Position numbers and translations under genes: made by a program
Shown here: positions 9,215 to 17,942 of the stretch, one piece after another
How the letters are laid out: each line of letters starts with the position of its first letter
Position numbering within the stretch: position 1 is the stretch's first letter
Notes under the pieces: generated by a model
Databases searched by the model: none
What the model was told of the DNA's origin: nothing
What the model saw: only the letters and a program-made list of their open reading frames with translations
NCBI GenBank assembly: GCA_025800395.1
Contig: JAOXRU010000239.1
Location: forward strand, 1 to 64,000
Source: Flavobacteriaceae bacterium
GTDB taxonomy: Bacteria; Bacteroidota; Bacteroidia; Flavobacteriales; Flavobacteriaceae
DNA: 64,000 nucleotides
Direction: 5' to 3'

Positions 9215-9351
9215 TCGAATGATTTTCGTTAAATAATACCATTTTTATTTTGAAATGCCCTTAAAGGAAAAAAGAACTATTTATTGGGGTGATTTTAAAC
9301 TAGAAATGGTATAACTTCTTACTGCAGCCACACACCCTTGGGGTAATTTGA

Positions 9352-9380
9352 AAAGGCGTCCAATTCTCGGACGCCTTTCT
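9352..9380 (+). terminator. Intrinsic terminator between the Spy-like gene and hemL
   Basis: AAAGGCGTCC and GGACGCCTTT form a 10-bp perfect stem with a short AATTCTC-type loop, followed by CTATATAT. It sits between convergent genes (plus-strand gene ending at 9214, hemL ending at 9445) and may stop transcription from both sides. Confidence 0.75.
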
Positions 9381-9444
9381 ATATATCTTGTTAGGTGCAT
9401 TTTATTTATCAATAACATCGCACCAGATACTTGGTATGATAACA

Positions 9445-10734
9445 TTACATCAAACTCGGCAATACCCTTTCCAAAGCGGCTATAGTTTGGTCGAGATCGG
9501 AATAGCTAATCGCATCATTGAGAAAGTAACTCTCAAAAGCACTGGGTGGCAAATATATACCCTCTGCCAACATGCCGTGAAAATATTTTTTGAAACGTGC
9601 ATTATTCGCTTTTGCAGCACTTTCAAAATCGATGACGGGTTCTTCTGTAAAATGCAAAGATATCATAGATCCAAACCTATTGATTTGATATGGAATGCCA
9701 CTTGCTTTCAACTTTTCATCAAAACCCCGATGCAAATAGGCCGTTTTTTCTTCCAAACTCTCAAAAACCTCTTGACGACTTTGCAAAGCTTGCAACATGG
9801 CCAATCCTGCACTCATGGCTAGCGGATTCCCACTTAAAGTTCCTGCCTGATACACAGGCCCATTGGGAGCTAGAAAATTCATGATTTCATTTCGAGCAGC
9901 AAAGGCCCCAACGGGCAATCCTCCGCCAATCACTTTACCAAAGGTAACAATATCTGCATCCACTTGCAGCGCTTGCTGCGCACCTCCCAGTCCGAGACGA
10001 AAACCAGTCATTACTTCATCAAATATCAATAGGATATCGTTGGCAGTACAAAGCGCTCTTAGCCCTTCTATAAAAGATTTGCTCGGGATAATACAACCCA
10101 TATTACCAGCTATTGGTTCCAATATAATAGCAGCGATCTCATTAGGATTGGCAGCAACGATTTCTTTTACTTGTTCCAAGTTGTTATACGCTGCCAATAA
10201 GGTGTCTTTAGCCGTGCCTCGTGTGACACCAGGACTATTGGGACTGCCAAAAGTCACCGCTCCACTACCTGCTTGTATCAAAAAAGAATCGGAATGGCCG
10301 TGATAACAACCTGCAAACTTGATAATCTTCTCTCTAGAGGTAAAGCCTCTTGCCAGGCGCACTGCACTCATACATGCCTCAGTACCACTATTTACAAAAC
10401 GGATCTTATCTATATTGGGTACCATAGAAACAGCCAGTTTTGCGATCTCGGTTTCTATTTCGGTAGGTGTCCCAAAAGAGGTTCCCTTTTTTGCTTTTTC
10501 GGTTACCGCATCTATTACCGGCTCATAGGCATGCCCGAGTATAAGTGGTCCCCAAGATGCAATGAAATCGATGTATTTGTTGCCATCTACATCATACAAA
10601 TAAGCACCTTTGGCTGATGCTATAAATACTGGATTGCCGCCAACGGCATTAAACGCCCTAACAGGAGAATTTACCCCACCAGGTATGTATTGCTTTGCTT
10701 GGTCGAACAAGGCACTGCTTCTTTGATAATTCAT
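9445..10734 (-). CDS. hemL: Glutamate-1-semialdehyde 2,1-aminomutase
   Basis: Predicted 429-residue cytoplasmic PLP enzyme that converts glutamate-1-semialdehyde to 5-aminolevulinate, the C5-route step into tetrapyrroles. The length matches the family. Seen in the sequence: the N-terminal [11 protein letters not shown] signature, [18 protein letters not shown] (the cofactor-contacting Asp) and [15 protein letters not shown], which contains the Schiff-base lysine. It starts 3 bases downstream of the preceding gene's stop on the same strand, as the last member of a four-gene run (HExxH protein, PLP deaminase, glucosaminidase, hemL). No functional link with those neighbours is obvious. Confidence 0.96.
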   Translation of the reverse strand: MNYQRSSALFDQAKQYIPGGVNSPVRAFNAVGGNPVFIASAKGAYLYDVDGNKYIDFIASWGPLILGHAYEPVIDAVTEKAKKGTSFGTPTEIETEIAKLAVSMVPNIDKIRFVNSGTEACMSAVRLARGFTSREKIIKFAGCYHGHSDSFLIQAGSGAVTFGSPNSPGVTRGTAKDTLLAAYNNLEQVKEIVAANPNEIAAIILEPIAGNMGCIIPSKSFIEGLRALCTANDILLIFDEVMTGFRLGLGGAQQALQVDADIVTFGKVIGGGLPVGAFAARNEIMNFLAPNGPVYQAGTLSGNPLAMSAGLAMLQALQSRQEVFESLEEKTAYLHRGFDEKLKASGIPYQINRFGSMISLHFTEEPVIDFESAAKANNARFKKYFHGMLAEGIYLPPSAFESYFLNDAISYSDLDQTIAALERVLPSLM

Positions 10735-10737
10735 GTG

Positions 10738-11583
10738 TTATCTACTACTTACTTTTTTGATAATTAATATTTGCCCCACAGCAATTTCACTACTGTTGAG
10801 TGCATTCATATTTTTGATGTCATTCACAGAAGTTCCGTATTTCCTAGAGATCCCGTATAGCGTTTCTCCCTTTTGCACTGTATGCGAAAAATAGATGGGT
10901 TTTTGAGGTTTATCTTTTACCACATAACCCTCTCGCAAAACCATTCTATCATATTGGTATAGGCGATACTTTTCGATTAGTGAAATCAATTTAGATGGAT
11001 ATTTACGATCGGTGGCATATCCCGCTTCTTTGAGCCCTTTGGCCCAACCTTTGTAATTGTCTTTGCGATACGAAAACAAAAATTTATAGCGATTGCGCTT
11101 GAACAAAAACAAACTATGGTCTCTAAAAGAATACATGGGATGGTTGTATTTACGAAAACACTCTTGATCTTCATCATCGTCGTGTCTCACAAAGGGTCCC
11201 ATCCAACCAGAATGACATTTGATACCAAAGTGGTTGTTGGAGCGTTTTACCAGATTGGACTGACCAGAGCCACTTTCTAATATTCCCTGTGCTAGAGTAA
11301 TACTAGCAGGGATACCATAAGCCCGCATTTCTTTCATGGCGATATCCGAAAAAGTACGGATATAATCTTCGGTAGATTGGATGGTAAAATGCATAAACCT
11401 CCCTGTATCTTCTGGCAAAGGATACGGATCATCGGCTGTTTTGTATAGTTTCCTTTTTACAGGACGTGTTTCTTTAGCTTTTACAATTTTTGGTTTTCTG
11501 GAAGACCTATTGCTTGCTGTTTTTCGAGTTTTACATGCTTGTAAAGTCAAAAAACCACATACAATCAAACCCAAATAACGCAT
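10738..11583 (-). CDS. Glucosaminidase-domain lipoprotein with LysM
   Basis: Predicted 281-residue peptidoglycan hydrolase. The ATG at 11583 is chosen because it overlaps the upstream TAA stop by one base (TAATG) and gives a compact lipoprotein signal ending LTLQAC; an ATG six codons upstream is possible. After a Lys/Arg-rich linker comes a glucosaminidase domain (about residues 70-215) with IPASITLAQGILESGSGQS, which holds the expected catalytic Glu, plus NNHFGIKCH and a GYATDRKYPSKL end. The last 45 residues form a LysM domain (HTVQKGETLYGISRKYGTS) for peptidoglycan binding. Family members cleave the glycan chain at N-acetylglucosamine. It is most likely anchored in the outer membrane facing the periplasm and acts in wall remodelling. 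Confidence 0.92.
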   Translation of the reverse strand: MRYLGLIVCGFLTLQACKTRKTASNRSSRKPKIVKAKETRPVKRKLYKTADDPYPLPEDTGRFMHFTIQSTEDYIRTFSDIAMKEMRAYGIPASITLAQGILESGSGQSNLVKRSNNHFGIKCHSGWMGPFVRHDDDEDQECFRKYNHPMYSFRDHSLFLFKRNRYKFLFSYRKDNYKGWAKGLKEAGYATDRKYPSKLISLIEKYRLYQYDRMVLREGYVVKDKPQKPIYFSHTVQKGETLYGISRKYGTSVNDIKNMNALNSSEIAVGQILIIKKVSSR

Positions 11584-12494
11584 TAGTCTAGTTGAATACA
11601 TGGCAAATTCTTTTTTTTCAATACGGTGTTCATTCCTTCAATCCCCTGCAAGCCGCCTGTATGTATGGCCAATATCTTGCTTCCTTTTGCAAAATAATCG
11701 TTTTTTATTAAATCGAGCAACCCAAACATCATTTTACCGGTATAAATAGGGTCTGTAGGCAAATTACAAGTCTCTTTCAATGTATTTATGGTAGCGATCA
11801 GGGATATATCCACTTTGGCATAACCTCCAAAATGGTAGGAAGAAATCAGTTTCCATTGTGTATTGTCTCCCACCCATTTTTGAATCTCCGCTTGTAAAAA
11901 GTCTCCTTTTAATGCTGGGAAACCCAAAACTTTTTGATGTGGTGCTGCAGTTCGAATGAGTCCAGATATAGTACCTCCTGTTCCCACAGCACAGCAAACA
12001 AAATCAAAAGCACGATCTGCTGGAGATAAGATCTCTTCGCAACCCAGCACCGCCAATTCGTTGGTTCCTCCTTCTGGTACCAAGTAAAAATCGCCATAAT
12101 GCCGCTGTAACTCCCTTATAAAATGTGGCTCGGTTTTATGCCTATAGGCAGAGCGGCTTATATACTTCAACTGCATCCCCAAGTCGTAGGCTTGTTGCAA
12201 ACTAACATTGCGTTCTATATGCGCCAATTCCTCTCCGCGTATAAGGCCAATAGCATGCAAATTGTTTTCTGCAGCGGCCGCAGCCAAAGCCACGATATGA
12301 TTGGAATAAGCACCTCCAAAACTCAACACCACTTGCTTGCCCAAAGACTTCGCCTCTAGGATATTATACTTGAGCTTTCGAAATTTATTACCAGAAATGA
12401 TCGGATGAAGTGCATCTTCTCGCTTTACAAAAAGTTGCAGCTGCTTCTCCTCTAGAATCGGATGAAATAACTGTTGGTTATAGGATTGTTGCAT
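11583..12494 (-). CDS. ACC deaminase / D-cysteine desulfhydrase family PLP enzyme
   Basis: Predicted 303-residue tryptophan-synthase-beta-fold PLP enzyme. ISGNKFRKLKYN near residue 34-45 contains the cofactor lysine, FGGAYSNHIVALAAAA is the phosphate/substrate loop, and a Gly-rich CCAVGTGGTISGL segment binds the cofactor phosphate. These match the family annotated as 1-aminocyclopropane-1-carboxylate deaminase or D-cysteine desulfhydrase. In bacteria outside plant-associated groups most members act on D-cysteine or related D-amino acids, so true ACC deaminase activity should not be assumed. It lies 7 bases after the HExxH gene and overlaps the next gene by one base, so translation is probably coupled. 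Confidence 0.88.
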   Translation of the reverse strand: MQQSYNQQLFHPILEEKQLQLFVKREDALHPIISGNKFRKLKYNILEAKSLGKQVVLSFGGAYSNHIVALAAAAAENNLHAIGLIRGEELAHIERNVSLQQAYDLGMQLKYISRSAYRHKTEPHFIRELQRHYGDFYLVPEGGTNELAVLGCEEILSPADRAFDFVCCAVGTGGTISGLIRTAAPHQKVLGFPALKGDFLQAEIQKWVGDNTQWKLISSYHFGGYAKVDISLIATINTLKETCNLPTDPIYTGKMMFGLLDLIKNDYFAKGSKILAIHTGGLQGIEGMNTVLKKKNLPCIQLD

Positions 12495-12501
12495 AGTAAC
12501 T

Positions 12502-12837
12502 TTACCAGCGGCAAAGATACTTCAAAAAGGAAAAAGTTTTTCTATATTGTAAATAATCCAAATGATTTTCCATGGCATAAGCTTCCTGTTCAAAAGAAAT
12601 CATACGGTATGCCTTATACCCATCGAAGCGATAATAAACAAATCGCAAAAACCACTCTACTCCATAAAAAACATAAAAGGGCAATACCCACAATTCCCAT
12701 TGTTGGCGTAAGTGTATACGTTCGTGATTGAGCAATACCCAATCGCCTTTCATATGCTTTTCTTTGAGAAAAATAATAGGCCACAAAGTAAGTCCTATAA
12801 ACTCTTTAGGGAATATTTTACTAAAAATCAATACCAT
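12502..12837 (-). CDS. Small membrane-associated protein with an HExxH motif
   Basis: Predicted 111-residue protein. A hydrophobic stretch at about residues 12-24 and another at 50-66 suggest membrane association. Between them is HERIH (residues 38-42), preceded by hydrophobic residues as in gluzincin metalloproteases (WVLLNHERIHLRQQ), and downstream is an FEQEAY segment (Glu83 or Glu85) at a distance plausible for a third zinc ligand. M48/M56-like peptidases share this layout, but here the whole protein is much shorter than a normal protease. It is first in a minus-strand run with the PLP deaminase, glucosaminidase and hemL. A zinc-dependent activity is inference from the motif only; a structural or regulatory role is equally possible. 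Confidence 0.75.
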   Translation of the reverse strand: MVLIFSKIFPKEFIGLTLWPIIFLKEKHMKGDWVLLNHERIHLRQQWELWVLPFYVFYGVEWFLRFVYYRFDGYKAYRMISFEQEAYAMENHLDYLQYRKTFSFLKYLCRW

Positions 12838-12872
12838 ATAGTCAATTACTAAAACTTAAACCGAAATTAGTT

Positions 12873-12880
12873 TATCTTTG
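12873..12880 (+). promoter_or_regulatory. -7 element TATCTTTG of a Bacteroidota promoter
   Basis: Exact match to the TAnnTTTG consensus, 70 bases upstream of the small Cys-rich gene. No TTG is present at the usual -33 distance, so it is a moderate candidate only. Confidence 0.4.
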
Positions 12881-12937
12881 TTGGATAAAAGTATTCTACA
12901 ATCGTTAATTGGATCAACTTCTCAATTTTTCGACTAA

Positions 12938-13105
<168 letters not shown>

Positions 13106-13214
13106 GATTCAAAAACGGTACCAACTTTAACAATTAAGTATGGTATTCGGCATGATTGTTGCTTTTAAATTTTAAAGGTTTCAGAGTGAAATCGACTCAA
13201 TTAATATTTTTATT

Positions 13215-13754
13215 ATGCGTTACAAATTCATAATTCTTACGGTTGTGCTTGCTCTTCTTAGTTCTTGTGTCTCCGTACGTGTAGTCTCGGATTACGATCG
13301 CGAGGCACCTTTTGGTAACTACAAAAGTTTTGCGTTCTACAAAACTGGAATCGACAAAGCAAAAATCTCAGACTTGGACAAAAAGAGAATTTTGCGCAAT
13401 ATCGAGGCCAATCTCATACGCAAAGGTTTTGTAAAAAACAGTAGTCCGGATTTGCTCGTGAGCTTTTTCACCAAGGAAAAAGAGCGGGTGACAGTATACA
13501 ACGACAACTTTGGAATGGGATGGGGATGGAATCCGTGGTTTTGGCAAGCCAACAGGACTACCGTTAGCACCAATACCCAAGGTGTCTTGTACATAGACCT
13601 GATAGATGCCAAGACCAAATCGCTAGTTTGGCAAGGAAAAGGAAGCGGCAGCATCCATTTCGATGGAAACATCGACAAAAAAGAAGCCCGCATTGCAGAA
13701 TTTGTTCAGGAAATTTTATCCCAATATCCACCTGGAAGTACTACCAAAAAATAA
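13215..13754 (+). CDS. DUF4136 lipoprotein
   Basis: Predicted 179-residue lipoprotein. The signal ends in the lipobox LLSSC (Cys at residue 18). The mature part matches DUF4136: YDREAPFGNYKSFAFY at the start, a RILRNIEANLIRKGF helix, PDLLVSFFTKEKE, a Trp-rich WGWNPWFWQ turn and, near the end, GVLYIDLIDAKTKSLVWQGKGSG. The fold is a small periplasmic domain of unknown function. An intrinsic terminator begins nine bases after the stop, so the gene appears to form its own transcription unit. Confidence 0.9.
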   Translation: MRYKFIILTVVLALLSSCVSVRVVSDYDREAPFGNYKSFAFYKTGIDKAKISDLDKKRILRNIEANLIRKGFVKNSSPDLLVSFFTKEKERVTVYNDNFGMGWGWNPWFWQANRTTVSTNTQGVLYIDLIDAKTKSLVWQGKGSGSIHFDGNIDKKEARIAEFVQEILSQYPPGSTTKK

Positions 13755-13762
13755 AACAAACA

Positions 13763-13789
13763 AGCCGCCAATTTTTGGCGGTTTTTTTG
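13763..13789 (+). terminator. Intrinsic terminator after the DUF4136 gene
   Basis: AGCCGCCAA and TTGGCGGT stem with a very short T loop, followed by a T7 run. It is immediately downstream of the lipoprotein stop. Confidence 0.88.
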
Positions 13790-13813
13790 TATATTGTTGT
13801 AATATACATAATT

Positions 13814-14908
13814 ATGAGAGTTTGGATTTCGTTTTTGTTCCTAAATATGACATTAGGAATACTTGCCAATGATGGCGCATATTTTATGAGTGGGAACCAA
13901 TTGATTCCCATCGAAGAATCCCAGGTTGCCATCATCAAAGAACGTTTACAAATCATTCGATTTGAACGGGAAGGCATCTCTTATGCACGTATCATAGTAG
14001 ACTATACTTTTTTCAATCCCGGCCCCAACAAAACCATATTGGTAGGCTTCGAAGCGAGTCCCCCAAGTGGGGATGTAGTCGGTATTCCAAAAAATGGTGA
14101 ACATCCGTATATGTCCAACTTCACCGTAAACCTCAACGATCGCTCACTAACCTATGCGGTAGCATTGGTGGATAGTGAAAACTATTATATGCAGGGAAAA
14201 ATACAGCAAAAGACTGAAAAAGAGCTAATCGGACCCGATATCAATGTCAATGAAGTAGATTTCTTTTTTGTTTATCATTTTCATGCCAAATTTAAAACTG
14301 GGAACAACAAATTGCAACATACATATGAATTTGAAATGTCTGGGAGTATTTCGCAATTCTACAGTTTAGACTATATCCTAACGGCTGCCAATAGGTGGGC
14401 CAACAAGCAAATCGATGACTTCGAATTGGTAATCGATATGGGGAGCAATGAAAGTTTTGCCATTGAAAAAAGTTTTTTTGATCTGGCACATGAATGGCAA
14501 GTTGAGAATGGAAAATCTGGGAATATCTCCAACAAGGTGCTATTTTGTATCGAAACAGGAAGCATCCGTTTAAAAAAGAAAAACTTTCACCCAAAGGGCG
14601 AGCTAGAGTTAACTTCGCTTTATGGTCCTATGTTTCCTTGTAGAGATATATTTGATCAAGAAAAGCATTATCTACCTTCCGAATTGTTCGACTACAGAAA
14701 CTGCTTTCAAACAGCAGACTGGCGATCCACAAAAATACTGCGCAACCTACCTTTTGCCCATCATGGATATGTTTTTAAGACCAAATACATACAGGCATTT
14801 TACGAAAAACAACCCTGGTACAAGCCAAATCCAAAATTTATAGGTAAACTTTCTGATTTAAGCCAAACAGAAGTAGATTGGATAGATACGGTAGACATAT
14901 GCAACTAA
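13814..14908 (+). CDS. DUF4424-like secreted protein
   Basis: Predicted 364-residue protein. The reading frame is open further upstream, but the ATG at 13814 is chosen because it follows the preceding terminator and opens a signal peptide (residues 1-19, ending GILAND). The mature N-terminus starts with NDGAYFMSGNQLIPIEE and continues as beta-rich sequence (QIIRFEREGISYARIIVDYTF, then FNPGPNKTILVGFEA), which resembles DUF4424 proteins, where an ND-type start and strands describing FxNP-like turns are usual. The match is by eye and not certain. Later parts contain conserved-looking Cys pairs (FCIET, FPCRDIFD, YRNCFQ). Function unknown; periplasmic or surface location inferred. Confidence 0.75.
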   Translation: MRVWISFLFLNMTLGILANDGAYFMSGNQLIPIEESQVAIIKERLQIIRFEREGISYARIIVDYTFFNPGPNKTILVGFEASPPSGDVVGIPKNGEHPYMSNFTVNLNDRSLTYAVALVDSENYYMQGKIQQKTEKELIGPDINVNEVDFFFVYHFHAKFKTGNNKLQHTYEFEMSGSISQFYSLDYILTAANRWANKQIDDFELVIDMGSNESFAIEKSFFDLAHEWQVENGKSGNISNKVLFCIETGSIRLKKKNFHPKGELELTSLYGPMFPCRDIFDQEKHYLPSELFDYRNCFQTADWRSTKILRNLPFAHHGYVFKTKYIQAFYEKQPWYKPNPKFIGKLSDLSQTEVDWIDTVDICN

Positions 14909-14932
14909 TTAGCACTTAAAACAACATGTGTT

Positions 14933-15400
14933 TTACAAAAGCGGAAATTTGTGTGCTTCCTTATAGGCATCTAAAACAAAAGCACTTTTCACCAGACCCA
15001 CTGCCGGTATACTGGCCAATTTATTTTTCGCAAATGCATAATAAGCCTCCAAATCCTCCACGATGACCTTCAACAAAAAATCAAAATCGCCACCAACTAC
15101 CGAACATTCTACAATTTCCTTATAACTCTTCACCTCTTCTAAGAAAGCATCCATATGACGGCCCTTTTGCGCCTCCAAAGAAATAAAACAGTAAACACTG
15201 ATACTTTTCCTTATTTTTTTGGTATCCAAAACCACGGTATACCCTTGTATGTAGCCTTCTTGTTCCAAACGCTTTATACGTTCATATACAGGCGTCTTGG
15301 TAAGATGCAAAATCTCGCACATATCCTTTATAGACATCTTAGCATCTTCTTGCAACAAACACAAAATTTTTAGATCTATATGGTCCAAGGCTTCCTGCAT
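14933..15400 (-). CDS. Lrp/AsnC-family transcriptional regulator
   Basis: Predicted 155-residue regulator. The N-terminal winged helix-turn-helix is clear (LDHIDLKILCLLQEDAK, then CEILHLTKTPVYERIKRLEQEGYI). The C-terminal half is the RAM/ligand-binding and oligomerisation domain (VECSVVGGDFDFLLKVIVEDLEAYYAF). Such proteins are dimers to octamers that sense amino acids. It is divergent from an aromatic amino acid hydroxylase gene with a 146-base shared upstream region, so control of phenylalanine or tyrosine breakdown is a reasonable inference; autoregulation is also usual in this family. Confidence 0.94.
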   Translation of the reverse strand: MQEALDHIDLKILCLLQEDAKMSIKDMCEILHLTKTPVYERIKRLEQEGYIQGYTVVLDTKKIRKSISVYCFISLEAQKGRHMDAFLEEVKSYKEIVECSVVGGDFDFLLKVIVEDLEAYYAFAKNKLASIPAVGLVKSAFVLDAYKEAHKFPLL

Positions 15401-15467
15401 ACGGTTCTAATTCTAATTCATTATAGATGTAAAAAAGGGAATTTAAAACAAATATAAGGAATAGATT

Positions 15468-15480
15468 AGGAATTTTTCCT
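15468..15480. promoter_or_regulatory. Candidate operator between Lrp regulator and hydroxylase
   Basis: AGGAATTTTTCCT is a short perfect inverted repeat (5-bp arms) within a very A/T-rich divergent region. Lrp-type proteins bind degenerate A/T-rich palindromes, so this is a plausible but weak candidate site. The repeat is short enough to occur by chance. Confidence 0.25.
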
Positions 15481-15546
15481 TCTCTTTTATCAAATTAACA
15501 TCATATCTACCAAAATCACTATATTTAAAAGGACAAACTAAAGATC

Positions 15547-17310
15547 ATGACAAAAATACAAACCAACTCTATATTGGATACTTTGCCAGAGCACCTCCGG
15601 CAATTTATCAAACCACAAAATTACGAAGAATACAGTCCTATCAATCAGGCAGTATGGCGCTATGTGATGCGCAAAAATGTCGATTACCTTAGCCAGGTAG
15701 CCCACGAATCCTATTTGGACGGACTTCGTCAGACTGGAATTTCTATAGACAACATACCCGATATGTATGGGATGAATCGCATACTAAAAGAAATTGGCTG
15801 GGCAGCTGTAGCAGTAGACGGGTTTATACCGCCAGCAGCTTTTATGGAATTTCAGGCATACAATGTATTGGTCATTGCTGCGGACATTCGCCAATTAGAA
15901 AATATGGAATACACCCCAGCACCAGACATCATACACGAAGGAGCTGGGCATGCTCCTATAATAGCAAACCCAGAATACGCAGAGTATCTGAGGCGTTTTG
16001 GTGCCATAGGTTGCAAAGCCATCAGCAGTGCCAAAGACTATGAACTGTATGAGGCAGTACGCTATTTGTCTATCATAAAAGAAGCAGCTGGCACCACCAC
16101 AGAAGCCATAGAAGATGCCGAGAATAAAGTAGCAGCTATACAAAACAATATGGGAGCGCCTTCTGAAATGGCATTGATACGCAATCTGCATTGGTGGACT
16201 GTAGAATACGGACTTATAGGCAGCTTGGATGATCCCAAAATATATGGCGCTGGCTTGTTGTCCTCTATAGGGGAAAGTGAGTGGTGTTTGACCGATGCCG
16301 TTAAAAAATTGCCGTATCAGCTCGATAGCGCCTTTCAGAATTTTGATATCACCCAACCACAACCCCAATTATACGTTACCCCAAATTTCGCCCATTTAAG
16401 TCTTATATTGGAAGAATTTGCCAATACCATGGCCTTGCGTACTGGGGGTAAATCTGGTTTGGCCAAACTTATAGAATCCAAAGCACTTGGTACAGCAGAA
16501 TACAATACCGGCTTGCAAGTAAGTGGGGTATTTAGAAATATAATCATAGAAAACGACAAGGCAGTATATTTACAAACCCAAGGCAAAACCGCTTTGGCCT
16601 TTCGAGAAAAGGAACTAGTAGGGCATGGTACGTCCTATCATGCAGAAGGATTTGGATCGCCGATTGGAAAACTCAAAGGGATCAATTTGGCTATCGAAGA
16701 CATGAGTCCAAGAGATTTAGCCGCCTACAACATCTTTGAAGGACAAAAGGTACACTTAGAATTTGAAGGAAACATCCATATTCGAGGAAAAATAATTACG
16801 GGTACCAGAAATCTACAGGGGAAAATTCTACTGATACAATTCCAAGACTGTACTGTTACCCATGGGGAGAAAGTACTGTTTCAACCCGAATGGGGCACTT
16901 ACGACATGGCAGTAGGATCTTCTATTATCGCTGCCTTCAACGGCCCGGCAGATCTCCATAGTTTTGATCTTATCACTCATATGCCAGAAAGCGAAACGAT
17001 AAAGACAGAAAAAACAGCCGCCACTTTGGCCCTAGAATCCTTGTATCAAAAGGTAAGGACGGCCAGAAACTCTTCTAGTATCATCGAAAGTGAGCTATTG
17101 GACATCTTGTCGCAACTGCAACGGGACTTCCCAAAAGACTGGCTACTTCCTATAGAACTATACGAACTCAGTACCAGCCATCAATTGGATAGGCTACAGC
17201 AAAAACTACAAGTATATCTCTCCAATTTGTGCAAGCGTCGTGAAGATGTAAAACACCTGATCGAATCTGGAAGGAAACTCGCTGAAAAAAAGCGGACCGC
17301 TAAGGTCTAA
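15547..17310 (+). CDS. Aromatic amino acid hydroxylase (phenylalanine hydroxylase-like)
   Basis: Predicted 587-residue non-haem iron, pterin-dependent hydroxylase, most likely turning phenylalanine into tyrosine. The catalytic core occupies about residues 20-330. Iron ligands are visible: His130 and His135 in HEGAGHAP (HExxGH of the family) and Glu220 in WWTVEYGL. There is no N-terminal ACT domain. Compared with the short bacterial enzymes (about 260-300 residues), it carries a C-terminal extension of about 250 residues, partly beta-rich (GFGSPIGKLKG, IHIRGKIITGTRN, then HGEKVLFQPEWGTYDMAVG) and helical at the end. Long forms of this kind occur in other Bacteroidota; the role of the extension is unknown to me. 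It is divergent from an Lrp regulator and overlaps the convergent DUF4230 gene by four bases. Confidence 0.9.
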   Translation: MTKIQTNSILDTLPEHLRQFIKPQNYEEYSPINQAVWRYVMRKNVDYLSQVAHESYLDGLRQTGISIDNIPDMYGMNRILKEIGWAAVAVDGFIPPAAFMEFQAYNVLVIAADIRQLENMEYTPAPDIIHEGAGHAPIIANPEYAEYLRRFGAIGCKAISSAKDYELYEAVRYLSIIKEAAGTTTEAIEDAENKVAAIQNNMGAPSEMALIRNLHWWTVEYGLIGSLDDPKIYGAGLLSSIGESEWCLTDAVKKLPYQLDSAFQNFDITQPQPQLYVTPNFAHLSLILEEFANTMALRTGGKSGLAKLIESKALGTAEYNTGLQVSGVFRNIIIENDKAVYLQTQGKTALAFREKELVGHGTSYHAEGFGSPIGKLKGINLAIEDMSPRDLAAYNIFEGQKVHLEFEGNIHIRGKIITGTRNLQGKILLIQFQDCTVTHGEKVLFQPEWGTYDMAVGSSIIAAFNGPADLHSFDLITHMPESETIKTEKTAATLALESLYQKVRTARNSSSIIESELLDILSQLQRDFPKDWLLPIELYELSTSHQLDRLQQKLQVYLSNLCKRREDVKHLIESGRKLAEKKRTAKV

Positions 17311-17915
17311 TTCCCACCTTGGAAAATGCTATCTGTAGCCTCGATGCCTTCGGCATATTGCAGGGCCCAACCCTGAGACTTGGACAACACAAATAGTTGC
17401 GTCAATTCGCTTATCAATCGGTTTGGCGCATTTTTGTATTGCTTGGATAGTCGTACTTTTCTTTTCAATAGCTCCGTAGCACTTTCTTTGATATAATTAT
17501 AATCCTTTTCGCTAAAGCTATTGAAGTAATCCTGAGATATGTCGTAATACTCAAAATCGGGATGTAATTTCATTTCTAAAACAGGAATTTTTTGAATTTG
17601 AATAATCTTATTGGCAGTATCCAAAGCATATTCCAATTGGTGTAAATCATATACCATCAATACCTCCGAACGAACCACCACCAATGCTTTTTTTCTTGCC
17701 TGGAAGTATTCCCCAAAAATGGCTTTTGAATCTTTGAAATTATAAATATCCGAATAGTGTCCCTCAGAAACAATAAGTTTGCCTACGTTTTCGACTTTGG
17801 TTTCTATGGCGCTAATTTCCGCCAAGGTCTGTTTTTGCGTTTGCTGCTGGTTCCATAAATACCAAATTAAAACAGCTCCTATTATGAAAAACAAGCCTAT
17901 ACCGTATTTTCTCAT
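17307..17915 (-). CDS. DUF4230 membrane-anchored protein
   Basis: Predicted 202-residue protein with one N-terminal membrane helix (about residues 5-21, GIGLFFIIGAVLIWYLW), then a Gln/Thr-rich stalk and a soluble domain outside the cytoplasm. The VENVGKLIVSEGHYSDIYNF segment and LVVVRSEVLMVYDL region fit DUF4230, a Bacteroidota and Firmicutes family of unknown function. Its stop overlaps the hydroxylase stop on the other strand. It lies 27 bases after the GSCFA gene on the same strand, so the two are likely co-transcribed. Confidence 0.85.
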   Translation of the reverse strand: MRKYGIGLFFIIGAVLIWYLWNQQQTQKQTLAEISAIETKVENVGKLIVSEGHYSDIYNFKDSKAIFGEYFQARKKALVVVRSEVLMVYDLHQLEYALDTANKIIQIQKIPVLEMKLHPDFEYYDISQDYFNSFSEKDYNYIKESATELLKRKVRLSKQYKNAPNRLISELTQLFVLSKSQGWALQYAEGIEATDSIFQGGN

Positions 17916-17942
17916 GTCGATTGTCTTGTGTTATACCCTCTA

